From Hofstenia miamia (lineage: Eukaryota; Xenacoelomorpha; Acoela; Hofsteniidae): DNA of 64,000 nt. The notes below the pieces were generated by a model. That model did not search any database. It was not told the DNA's origin and saw nothing but the letters and a program-made list of their open reading frames with translations. Made by a program: the position numbers and the translations under genes. Shown one piece after another: positions 54,346 to 64,000 of the stretch (within the stretch, counting starts at the first letter, position 1; each line of letters opens with the position of its first letter). The stretch is taken from NCBI GenBank assembly GCA_900660155.1, contig CABFPE010000215.1, positions 880,215 through 944,214 on the forward strand, given 5' to 3'.

Positions 54346-57300
54346 GAAAAAAGATTGGAGAACGCATTTATTGCAAATATTTACATGGTTTGTAATAGTT
54401 AAAATCTCAACCCCACTTCTAACCAACCTTTCAAAGAAAGCATTTCTTGACAAGCATAATGACTATCGCAATAGTTTGAGTGGAGAGGATGTAAACAATG
54501 CAACAGTTGAAGGGTATGCTCCAGATATGAAAATCCTGGTAAACGTCCTAAATATTTATGTGTCTATTCATTTTCCTATCAACAAGTACATAGTGGTTGG
54601 TATTTTAGAATTAGCTGTTGGAATCATTTTTTGAATTGACAACTAATCAATTTGATTTACTATTTTACAATATAAAATGCTCTAGATTTTAATGAAAGAG
54701 TAAACTCAAGCTATCTAGTTAATTTTGTATGCAATGCTATTGGAGAGTGTAACAAAGTGGAGAGTGTTGGAATTCAGATTTGTGTTTTATAAGGACAAGC
54801 ACTATTTTCTTTGGTTGTTTGCATATATACATATTCATCAAGAAATTATATTACATTTATGCCCAAAATTTAAAAACTGACATACATTTTCAATATTTAT
54901 ATGAATTTANATATATAACATAACAGAATTATTTGCAAGAACCCATTCATACCTGCTGTGAATGTCAATATTTTAATTTTAAATTTTGTCATTAGCAAAT
55001 CCAATGAATTCATTTTGTAATTGAACTTTCTCTTAAGATGCATCTTTGTGTTGACTTTGTGTAGAAATCATGGACATGTCATGTGAGGCATATTTACTTC
55101 TCAGCCTCTTTATATTAGATATACAAGGGCAATTGNAAATTATATTACATTTATGCCCAAAATTTAAAAACTGACATACATTTTCAATATTTATATGAAT
55201 TTATAAAACATTTGGCTTTAATAACTATAAATCATTAGAAAGCTTAACTACAAAAATGCATAATGCAATAGTGAGCCACATTAAGATCTGTGGATTTATT
55301 CTAAAATTTGATCAGATTTACTATATTTATAGTGTATATTTTATAATTGGAATAGAATTGCAGCACATTTGGAATATATATATACTTTATATTAGATATA
55401 CAAGGGCAATTGCTGACGAATTAAATGCAACACTTGAGAAAGTTTTATAAGTTCTTACAGTTAATTGTATAATTCAATTGTTATGCTGTTTATGAATTAC
55501 TATATTTAACTCAATTTTCTTTGCTTTTATTGTAATGGAAATTGTTTGCAATGAGAGTCTTTTTGCACATTACTTTGCTTATGTTCTTGCTAGATTTTAT
55601 TAAATGTCTTTATATTACAATTAATATGAACTTGTATAGAACTGAGAGATGAGGAATCAGTATTAAACTCATTTTAATTTTGAAATTGATCAAATCCAAT
55701 TTGGTATCATTGCTAAATGTATTTATATTCTTGCATGTAGAATTTGCTAAATGTGTCTGCCCATTGTCACAAAGTGATACGTGATAGTATGGGGATTAAG
55801 CAATTATGTATGTGAGTGTAACTCAAATGTGAGAGAATTGGAGACCTGAACTGGGCTTTTCTGACACAAATCTCTGAAAAATAAATGTTATTGTTTCAGT
55901 CTCAGCATGACACTGTTTTGAACAGATAAGCACAATCAACAACAAAATATGATATTTAAAGATAGATTAGATACCAAAATAATGTTCTTAATGTAATCTT
56001 TGCTAAGCTTGGTTGTAAATTATTAATCAGTCTATTAGGAGCATAATCCTGAAAAAATATATAAGGCTACATGAAGGCCAGAGCTGTACATGGGTTGCAC
56101 TGATCCAAATCAATCCATGAGCTGCATCAGATTTCTTGGTAATTTTTGGATTGGTTGGTTCAAGCAAAAAATGAAGTACAAATGTATATAAATGGAATGG
56201 GTCAATATTTATACAGAATTTGGCTCATGATTGTTCAATTGAAAAATGCTATGACTGAGAGTTTGCAGAAGCATAATATACTGCTTGTGATAATTTTTAA
56301 ATTTCAGTATAGAAACATATATTTTTAGTAGTATTTATCTATTTTTACGCCTTAATTCATTTCATATGTGTTTCTTTTGAAATGAAGCACAAACCTGTAG
56401 AAGTGCTGCAATGTCATATTTTGGGCATTAGTAGCTCAAGAAACCTTGGTTTGGGTTTAATTCATTAGTAGAATTTTGGTTTGGGTCAAAATATAAATTT
56501 TTATTAAGATATCTAATGTGGAAATATTTGTATATTAGAAAATTCAAACTGATAATCAACCTAAGAATGGTATGGATATTCAAGTAAGCAATTTTGCACC
56601 AGTTGTAATCTTTGATTGCTTCTATTATACAAATATGTTTTTATATTTTTTTGCATATCAGTTGAAATACTAGATATTTTTTACTAAACTATAATACCAA
56701 TTTGTAATGGTATATATTAATATGCAACAATACAATGCCAATAGTAAAAAAAATTACATCTCCAGAAAATAAAGGAATAAGCTAAAAAATAGAGTCACAA
56801 TATATGGAATAAAAATAGTTGAAGTGCTTTTTTGAATTGCATGAATGTATGAAGTCAATTTCAAAAGTAAAAATTTTCCAATCAAAGATACTTTGCACCT
56901 CAGAAAATCTGACACTTCACCCAAATTTTATGCTTATAACTGTATTTTGGTAAAATTGAGTGTAAGAAAGCCTAGTTGAAGTAGGGAGATCTGACTAGGG
57001 CAGCAGAACCCACTGGCTGATTAGTCCTAGCCAGCAGTCTGATTGTGAATATTAGTTTAAGATAGCAGTTAACCAGTCATGTTGAAAGGTGATAGCCAAA
57101 ACTATACTTGGTGGGAATGTTGGCTTTCAGGGTAAAATACTTAATGTAGATCCTAGCACAAAATGCAAAAAGATGCAACCATATGAACTTTATGCATCAG
57201 AGGATTGTAATAGTCATGACTGCTTGACTTTTATTAATTTATGTTATAACAGGGGATGCCACAGAAGAAATACTTTAAGCCTTAAGTGCTTACTTTTTCT

Positions 57301-59886
57301 AGTCTATGGGAGCCAATGCTTGCCAAGAATTTGTAAGACAGATTTGCTGTGTTACAGCAGCTTTTAGTTTAAAACAAATAATCATACAGTTACCAAACAT
57401 TTGTCACAATTTGACATTTGGCTTTATGCTACTTTTCACAATCAACACAGATTGTCATTTTGTGTGATGGTTCAGCCAGGTTAGTTATTGCACTTCTAGA
57501 TTTTAAGATCCTTATATGGATCATGATTCAACCTTTCTTTAGTCTGTTGACTGTGTTAGCAACTTTGATAACAGCCAAGAAATAAACAAAGCAAAAGAAT
57601 CTTGCTCTTAGACAAGTGTGAGCCTTAGTGACAGTAATAATGTCTGATCACATGTGAAGTAAAAGTGCAATACTAATGAAGTAGTTCATTAGATATATTA
57701 ATTAAAATTATAAGAAAAATGATCAAAAGTTATTTCCAAAAATGCTTATTCACTAACAAACAGAACCAAATGTACTGGTCCTAAATTGGATTACTTTGGC
57801 CATCCTGTTTTAAAGATTTGAGTGCCAAAATTGAAGGAACATATTCTTTCAAATATATTGCAGTGTGATTGTAGATTTTGCAAATATATATCATTAAATA
57901 ATTATATTTGATGAAGTAACTTCAGTGAGAAAAGAAAGTAAATCTCATATTTCTTATAGTAGACATGAATTTTACAATATCATGGCAAGTTCATTGTGTA
58001 ATGTAATTGCCTTAAATTTAGTAATACTGTCATTATTGTTAGTGAAATCTCATATATGTTTGTTTACATTTAGAAATGCAGTTCATTCTTTTAATTGAAA
58101 ATCTGAATATTAGATTTAAAAAGATAATTAACTGAAATATCAGCATATGTCTGTCTAAGTTATATTCTGAGCACTTCAAATTGCACATAACTACATTCAT
58201 TATGCTTTTCTATAACTAAAAAACAAAATATTAAGATTTTGTACGTATCAAGAAAGCAAAAGGGTGATACAAGAGGTGGTACCAACAAGGGATAATTGAT
58301 TATCCTTTAAATTTGCAATTTCAGATACCTTTCTATCAGTTTATTTTTAGTAGTTGATCATAGAATTAATCATACCAGAGATAATTTGATCCTAATCACA
58401 GCTTCACATTTGTTTGATATTAGTAAGTGTGTTGGAATTTATTACCCTTCAAGCACTCATTAAATCAGTTAACCATCAATTTGTTTATTATGGTATTTAT
58501 ATTTATTATGCCAGCTTAACTTCTCTGAAGATACATATCTAAATCTTGGAACAAACCCTAGTTATACTAGTGGGTGAATTCTTCTGAAATGTGCTATTCT
58601 CAGTAGACCTAAATGTATGACTAAGGATTACTATTGCAATACAAAAATAATCAAAATAAATATACTGTGATGCTTTCTTTAAAAAAAACTACCTATTTTA
58701 ATAAGATAAAATCACTCTTATCCAAAAATCAAAATGAGAACTTAATGGAAGCTATTTTTCAGTTTGACATTAGAACTTAGTACTGCTTTAGAAAGAGTCA
58801 GCTAATTGAGACCATTGTGCATATGTTTGAGTATGGAAGCCTTAGTTTAGGAATATTCAGTCAAATTCTATACTAGGAATTGCTTGTACATTTCAAAGAC
58901 ATTTTACATTGGGAAAATATTCAATATAGTATAAGTTGTCATAATTTTTTATATAGAATGCTTATGGGAGAGTAATATAAAGTCAAAAACATAAACACAA
59001 TTGTATTTCACAAGCTTTTATTCATTGGGGTGTATTATAATAATGTAGAGAATAAAAATATATGCCCTCATTAAATATAGTAGTCACAGACATTTTTATA
59101 TCAAAGAGACTATCTTTAATATCATTTTATTATTTATTTTTTAAGAAGAAAGTTAGGAAACATTTAAATATTGCCTTAAATAAACTCCACTATGCTGCAA
59201 TATTTTTGCAATAATATTCTTATGAAATGTGCTTCATTAAATATGTTGGAAAAAATTCAGTGTAATATAATATATTATAATAGCAATATATTGTCAAAAG
59301 GCTCTGCTTCTTAGTTTCTATTACACTATTTATTACATTTATGTCACAATACAAGCAAGTCACTATGCAATTAAAATAATTTCAAGTAAAATTAATACAA
59401 ACAAAATCTGTTAACCCCAGTAAGATTTGCTAGAATCCTTCATATAAAATTATGTTGGCTAAAACAAATAAGTAGGCAGCAATCCCTGTATTCTATTGAA
59501 GTGAATTCAAACAAAGTGACATCATTGTTCTTCTAAGTTGTCTATGTAAACAAATGTAAACTAAGGCTTGGTTTTATTTTTTATTTGATGAGATCTAGCT
59601 TCACATCCCCATTTCTCCTTTCAGCAAATTTGATAATTGGCTAATTACATAAGGTAGGTGGTACTACTACAGATAGCACATGGCTACTATGTCAGGAACT
59701 GAATGTAGTCACTTTATACATTACATTGCATAATGCTTATTATTTAGAAGTGGAATAAAGCATTAGCAGATGCTGCTCAAGATTTCACTGATAGCTGTGA
59801 ATTTGAACATGGATTTGACAAATCAAAGCCTTCATATTGGCAAGCTGCATTACAGCATAGAAGAGTGTATTTTGGCCAGAATTTAT
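54346..59886 (+). CDS. Second CAP (SCP/TAPS) gene, partial (CAP-2)
   Basis: Two exons homologous to CAP-1. Exon 1 ends at 54538 (ATGAAAATCCTG/GTAAAC) and contains [19 protein letters not shown] and YAPDMKIL. Exon 2 (59748-59886, acceptor TATTTAG, donor T/GTAAGA) reads [19 protein letters not shown] to FGQNL, same length and phases as CAP-1 exon 2. A hydrophobic stretch (LLQIFTWFVIVKIS) precedes the first helix but has no in-frame ATG; TATTTTTAG at 54337-54345 could be an acceptor joining an upstream start exon. Exons encoding the GHFTQ and YSPPGN motifs are not found before the window end; the inverted Crypton-like repeat occupies 60.9-64.0 kb. It is either a gene continuing beyond the window or a truncated pseudogene. 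Transcribed away from CAP-1. Confidence 0.65.
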
Positions 59887-59940
59887 GTAAGACTCAGCAA
59901 TCTAAATAATTACTCATTTATTTTATTGTAAATTCAAATA
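54545..59940. other. CpG-depleted block covering CAP-2 intron 1 and exon 2
   Basis: Reading line by line I find only about three or four CG dinucleotides from 55441 to 59950, near 55789, 56347, 58244 and 59969, in about 4.5 kb. Other parts of the window of similar base composition have many more. The block also lacks (TA)n tracts and recognisable transposons. Confidence 0.7.
54843..55412. other. Unresolved haplotype bubble / contig overlap
   Basis: A 67-base segment (54843-54909) is repeated exactly at 55137-55203, and a 28-base segment (55108-55135) at 55385-55412. Single Ns at 54910 and 55136 sit exactly at the joins. The two different middles between these anchors (54911-55107 and 55204-55384) are best read as two alleles placed in series. 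Confidence 0.75.
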
Positions 59941-60125
59941 AGTAGAGTGTTATTTGAATCAGATCAGTTCGAAAATTTGAATTATTAAAGCATTGGTTCT
60001 CATTTGATCCATTGATGCAAATTGTTAGCATATGTAAATGCTTTTTGAAATAACTCATTAAATTTATCTACAACAATTATTATTTACAAAATTTCATCAT
60101 ATCCAAGATTGTTTCAATGTAGACA

Positions 60126-60127
<2 letters not shown>

Positions 60128-60161
<34 letters not shown>
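60128..60161. repeat. (TA)n microsatellite
   Basis: Perfect TA run. Confidence 0.9.
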
Positions 60162-60164
<3 letters not shown>

Positions 60165-60470
60165 GACATCAGCTCTAGTAAAGCCATTAGATTATTATTG
60201 TTCCATTTTCTTTCCATCATGCTTACTTTTTTGCCTCTTGGTGTCAACTGCAATTATCAACTGGCTTCTTTCATTCACAATGACGTCATGTGATAAACAT
60301 AGTTTAGTTCTGCCTAGTGGCGGCTAGTTTACATGTGTTGTGCTGTATTTACATTTTTGTATATAAATAGGGCCCAATTTTGAGTGATCAGACATAAAAT
60401 TGTTTTAGTTTGAATCAGAATGTTGTCTTTTCGATTCTCTCTTGCTTATTAGGGGGTATTGACAAGCTAA
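60162..60470 (+). promoter_or_regulatory. Candidate solo LTR or promoter with TATA box
   Basis: TATATAAATAGGGCC at about 60360 is a good TATA box. About 30 bases downstream lies GAGTGATCAGACATAAAAT, and the segment begins after (TA)n with TGGGACATC and ends GGGGGTATTGACA, a TG..CA pattern. CpG is not depleted, unlike the preceding block. Could be a solo LTR; no second copy in the window to prove it. Confidence 0.3.
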
Positions 60471-60869
60471 ACTTGCTATGGAGTTGAGGGAGGTTGTGCA
60501 GCGGGGTATTCTTTGCAGGTTAGTTTGGGATGTCTAGACCCTGCACCAGCTTGTTCCTCTCCTGGGCTTAGCTTATCCAGATATGGTTCATTTTACTAGT
60601 TTGATTACTGCTAGCTTGCCTTGCTTCAGCTGTAATTGCCATGTTAACACAAATTCACTCTTTCTCACAGTTATGTGTTCATGTAATATTAGATGCTATA
60701 CACTCTCAACCATTATTAAATTTAATACTGTTTTGCTGATAATTCTATTATTATTTTCTCATTATAACTGTGTGGTAAAATTAGATGTCTACTTAAGTGT
60801 AGATACTAGTCAATCAGAACGTCATAACATGGTTTACTTTAATGTTATACTAACACTGATGATGCTAGA
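60471..60869. other. No feature seen
   Basis: The plus-strand frame 60583-60963 is Leu/Thr/Ser-rich and runs into (TA)n; no domain is recognised. Confidence 0.4.
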
Positions 60870-60904
60870 ATATATATATATATATATATATAAATATATA
60901 TATA
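60870..60904. repeat. (TA)n beyond shared module of copy 2
   Basis: Imperfect TA run at the same relative position as the tract at 17919 in copy 1. Confidence 0.9.
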
Positions 60905-61198
60905 ATTCAAATTTGTTTTTATTTATGGCATTATTAAGCTTCTTTAACATTTGGAGGGCTTAAACTGAAAGTTTTGAACTACCTGAGTGACATTCACACT
61001 CATTTTTATTGAAGAAATTTTGAATTTTGAAAATACAAAGCCATGATCATTAATTCTTCAGAAGAAACTTACTTTTTGATTCGCTTTCAGAATTTAATTT
61101 GTAAGAAGATGTAGGATTAGAGTCTGTGAGATGTTGAGAATCTGAATTAATTTTCATAATAGTCTCATCAATGACATCATCGTCTACACTTTCTGAAG
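60903..61198 (-). repeat. Shared downstream module of Crypton-like repeat, copy 2
   Basis: 296 bases matching 17626-17918 in inverse orientation, again placed downstream of the recombinase and ending in (TA)n. Homology stops abruptly at CTTCAGAAAGTG in both copies. Confidence 0.65.
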
Positions 61199-61262
61199 TT
61201 ATCACAGGGTCTTGATGCAGATCAAATGTAGCGGATACCTGAATATCGTCATCCACATCCAT
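61050..61262 (-). CDS. Small acidic ORF downstream of recombinase (copy 2)
   Basis: ATG at 61262, preceded by an acceptor-like TATGTTTCAG, starts MDVDDDIQVSATFDLHQDP and runs 70 codons to KSKFLLKN stop. Its last two thirds lie in the shared module; the first third is unique to copy 2. Acidic and Ser/Asn-rich, no domain recognised. It may be a 3' exon of the element's gene or a second small protein. Confidence 0.3.
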   Translation of the reverse strand: MDVDDDIQVSATFDLHQDPVITSESVDDDVIDETIMKINSDSQHLTDSNPTSSYKLNSESESKSKFLLKN

Positions 61263-61618
61263 TGAAACTGAAACATATTAAGAAGTATAATAGGTAATAA
61301 CATCAATGTCGATTTGTATGCATGTTAATTAATTTTTTCTATTGGAAAATCACTAGTTATAATTTAAGATTCTAAAACTAAAGTCCCCCCTTAAAACTAG
61401 AAGCAGTCAAGACTGGATATTACAAGAACCAGAAATAGCATGAATTTCCTCATACCGTAATGCAGCAAATATTCCCTGTTAAATTATTAGGTAAAATAAC
61501 CTGTATACTTGCACATTTGTACGTTTTAAGAACCCGCTAACACCTTTTCAACTTTCAAATACATTTCCCCAAAAAACTATGCACTCTTGTAACTTTTAAA
61601 TTATGGCAACGTAGTCAT
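61263..61618. other. Spacer unique to copy 2
   Basis: Similar in length to the spacer at 17223-17625 but unrelated in sequence. Confidence 0.45.
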
Positions 61619-61647
61619 TTATATATATATATATATATATATATATC
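61619..61647. repeat. (TA)n at recombinase end of copy 2
   Basis: Perfect TA run. Confidence 0.9.
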
Positions 61648-61866
61648 TCCCCTGCAGTACACACATTTTTTTATAATCCCCTTCTGTACATTTTTTTGAA
61701 ATTATATATTCCCCGTAGTACACTTTGAATTATATGACCCCCTTAGTACATACTGTTTTTTATATAGCCCCGTAAGTACAACATGCGAAATAGTATACAA
61801 ATATTTCATCAGCACTAAGACAATACAAAACGATTATTAAACAAAGTTGTTTGAAAATTGTAAAGT

Positions 61867-62935
61867 TTAACATTTATTTGTAGAGAGCACATTACTTCCT
61901 AGCATAAACTCATAAGTTTCACTTAAATCAGTGAAACTATTGGCAATATATTCTTTTTCTGCAGTTGATCTGCTATGTCCAGTTTGCTTTAAATGGGCAG
62001 CTTTGATTTCATCAGAAATATTTTTATTTTCAAGTATTTCTTTTTCAAAAAATTTCCGAATTGATGTTGCATTAAAATTATAATTGCTATAATCAGGAAA
62101 ATTATTTGCAATCACGTTATTTATTTCTGTTGACATTGAAGTGCATAGAGAACCATTAATATTTTAAAAAATTAAACCATTTGGTCCTTTATTTGTAGAA
62201 GAACAATGTGATTTCAGCATCTTGAGATATTCCATTTGCTTTCTATTAATTTTAATGTGTATGGGAAACTTATAACCAGTTTTATGTTCGGTTTTTATCA
62301 ATGCTTCACCCTTTTTCAATTTCGAAAATTCATTCCATTTTAACAGTAAAATTGGTCCCGGACAACAATTAAGTTTAGATTGAATAAGGAAAAAAACAAT
62401 GGCTCTTAAGTTCTTAAATTGCATGTCATTAGCACTCATTTCTTCTAAAATTGATTCAAAACCTGAAACAATCTTCTTCATTACTTCTAGGGTAGGCACT
62501 CTTTCAAAACGCTTTTCTTTTGTTATGATTTTTTCTCTTGCAGCTGATTTAGATAGATCTGCTCTAACCTCTGTGATTGCTGCACATGCTTCTTCATATT
62601 GTATTGGAATCGATTTATAATGTAATTTAACGAAATTCACAAAGTTTTTCAATATTGCCATTCGGCTCAACAGTGAGGAATTCATTATACCATGAGCAAC
62701 CTTGTGATTTTCAATAACTTCGCCTAATTTCTCGGGTTTCCTAAAACATTTTGTATCTTGTAGAGAACTAGCTAAAAATTGTCCTATTGTTGTTGGTAAT
62801 GAATATTTGATTGATTGGGTTGTTACACCTCTTTTTTAAGTCTAGGCTTTAGAAAATCATTAAATTTTTTGACGGCATTAATATAGTCAGCGCACATAGC
62901 TTCTTCAAAGTTTTCCGAAACCACTTGGGCAAGCT
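61867..62935 (-). pseudogene. Tyrosine recombinase catalytic region, disrupted (copy 2)
   Basis: Same protein as 15800-16972 but broken in three ways: a frameshift in a T/A-run at about 62836, a nonsense change at about 62164 (the codons after GLIF), and loss of the first catalytic Arg (NCCPGP instead of NCRPGP, about 62364), itself a CpG-to-TpG change. The Tyr-containing end (GHSRSTAEKEY) is intact. Confidence 0.75.
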
Positions 62936-63037
62936 ACCAGTATCAAATACCTTCTTTAGGGCTTGTGGCTTCGTTAAGCATATTGCCTTATGACGCCGAT
63001 TATTTAAAAATATTCTTTTGCAGTCATTACAAAAAAA

Positions 63038-63376
63038 TTAACGTTTGTTAAAATTTTGCACTCGTTCTACATCAATCATTAAATGGAGAAAATCTGTGTT
63101 AAGATTAGGATGACCACGAATTAAATGGTGAGATAAATCACTGACTTCTTTTTTGCACTTTAGGCATATCTTTTTTTGTCTTCTGCGGTTATCTCTCAAT
63201 TTTTTCATTCTAGAAATCCGATTTTTTGGTATTTTTAAATTTTTTTCATTTCTCTCATTTGCGGTAACTGTCACCTTAGAATCTTCCGATTTCTTAAATT
63301 TCTTCTTTAAGCGACGTATTTTCTCTTTGAATTCAGCAATTTTACTTAGACATCGCTTAAACTGTGCAGAAGATTC
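63038..63376 (-). CDS. Coiled-coil and zinc-finger region of Crypton-like element (copy 2, open)
   Basis: Exon 2 of copy 2 stays open from ESSAQFKRCL through a basic coiled coil to ICLKCKKEVSDLSHHLIRGH, a C-x2-C-x8-9-H-x4-5-H cluster, and ends NFNKR with the same TAA as copy 1. The finger probably contributes to DNA recognition. In copy 1 this region is frameshifted. Confidence 0.6.
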   Translation of the reverse strand, partial: ESSAQFKRCLSKIAEFKEKIRRLKKKFKKSEDSKVTVTANERNEKNLKIPKNRISRMKKLRDNRRRQKKICLKCKKEVSDLSHHLIRGHPNLNTDFLHLMIDVERVQNFNKR

Positions 63377-63638
63377 CTAAATGATTACCAAATAATGCTA
63401 AGTCACTCTTACGAGGTATTTTAATTAATATATAAGGAATAACAGAAATTAATTAAATAGCGACTGTTAATTTTAAGAAGTATGAAATGCTAAAATATAA
63501 AAAATTTTTGCTTCCAATTTTACTATACCAAATTTCAAGAACAAATTTCAAATATAGTATTTCATCAATAAATTCATAAATATTACAGTCAACATCAATT
63601 TGTAATGTAAGGAAAACTGTTTAAACATTGAAACTTAC

Positions 63639-63713
63639 CATTGGAGGTTCATTGTTCTTCTCAAAATATTGTGGGAATTTGAGCAACTCATCATCAGACC
63701 AAATTTCTGCCAT
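63639..63713 (-). CDS. Crypton-like recombinase, exon 1 (copy 2)
   Basis: 25 codons starting MAEIWSDDELLKFPQYF, with the GTAAG donor conserved relative to copy 1. Confidence 0.65.
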
Positions 63714-64000
63714 GCTTTCTAAAACGTACAGAAGGGGATTAATAATTTTTCATGTGTACTAATGGGGAGTATAAAAAATTTTGAAATTTTTCTTAAAATA
63801 ATTAATTTCGAAGTTAGGTATGTGTTTATTAGTAGTTACCATCTACATGCATCACACGAAAATTTTGATCGGTGTTCTATTCTTTGCAAAGTTGTTTAAG
63901 CATAGTCCCCCGGAGCACTATGTAAATTTAGACACGATTCCCCCGCAGTACGCAATATTTGCAAAATCCATAGTAGCGATGGGGTCATATATATATATAT

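Larger units (their letters stand above)
61648..63986 (-). mobile_element. Crypton-like tyrosine-recombinase element, copy 2 (inverted)
   Basis: 2.34 kb almost identical to 14862-17192, on the opposite strand. It keeps both subterminal GTAC/GGGG arrays, exon 1 (63713-63639, donor ATG/GTAAG), the intron with ATTTAG acceptor and exon 2. It ends in (TA)n on both sides; the window stops inside the outer tract. Confidence 0.8.

Noticed and set aside
57089..57367. Cys-rich 92-codon plus-strand ORF in CAP-2 intron
   Set aside because: Nine cysteines but no repeat pattern, no signal peptide and no splice support; TGT/TGC codons are favoured by the TG excess of this CpG-depleted block.
61050..61262. 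Histone-tail-like or nuclear regulator reading of the acidic ORF
   Set aside because: Acidic and Ser-rich composition alone does not support a function; kept only as an unassigned small ORF.
1..64000. tRNA, rRNA or bacterial operon features
   Set aside because: No cloverleaf with A and B boxes, no rRNA-like block and no bacterial gene spacing or ribosome-binding pattern was seen; splice-site-bounded exons indicate an animal genome.

Overview
The window is AT-rich animal DNA: spliced genes with GT..AG introns, (TA)n microsatellites and many transposon families. Animal origin is supported by pieces of a UBR5/hyperplastic-discs ubiquitin ligase, an ADAM metalloprotease and two CAP (SCP/TAPS) genes, one carrying ShK-type cysteine modules. 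An invertebrate such as a cnidarian or tunicate fits this gene set, but the species cannot be fixed from the sequence.

Layout. 0-4 kb: degraded LINE and intergenic DNA. 4.2-6.3 kb (minus): three in-frame UBR5 exons, two of them separated by a 37-nt intron. 7.2-14.3 kb (minus): a decayed LTR retrotransposon with gag, integrase and a very long unknown third ORF, and no recognisable reverse transcriptase. 14.8-17.9 kb (plus): a Crypton-like tyrosine-recombinase element. 18.0-19.3 kb: a mariner element with both ends. 20.9-22.3 kb: a LINE fragment. 25.6-46.95 kb (minus): a CAP gene rebuilt here from eight exons with matching splice phases (signal peptide and CAP domain, two ShK exons, and an exon with the start of a third ShK module running into a 27-bp Asn/Asp/Gly minisatellite). 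Its introns hold a hAT MITE, a Tc1 element, a piggyBac-type MITE and foldback repeats. 49.2-51.3 kb (minus): an apparently intronless ADAM with a duplicated prodomain segment. 52.5-53.5 kb: a 1000-N gap inside (TA)n. 54.4 kb to at least 59.9 kb (plus): a second CAP gene, divergent from the first, whose first intron is almost free of CpG. 60.9-64.0 kb (minus): a second, inverted copy of the Crypton-like element.

How it fits together. CAP-1, the ADAM and CAP-2 form a cluster of predicted secreted or surface proteins, CAP-1 and CAP-2 pointing away from each other. Two inverted copies of the tyrosine-recombinase element bracket this cluster about 44 kb apart. Most well-defined element ends lie in or beside (TA)n tracts. 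Several boundaries (LTR ends, MITE ends, splice sites) can be placed to the base. Most transposon genes are broken. The best candidates for something new are the recombinase element with its GTAC/GGGG subterminal repeats, the gag-integrase-ORF3 retroelement, the CAP-ShK-repeat gene and the CpG-depleted block.
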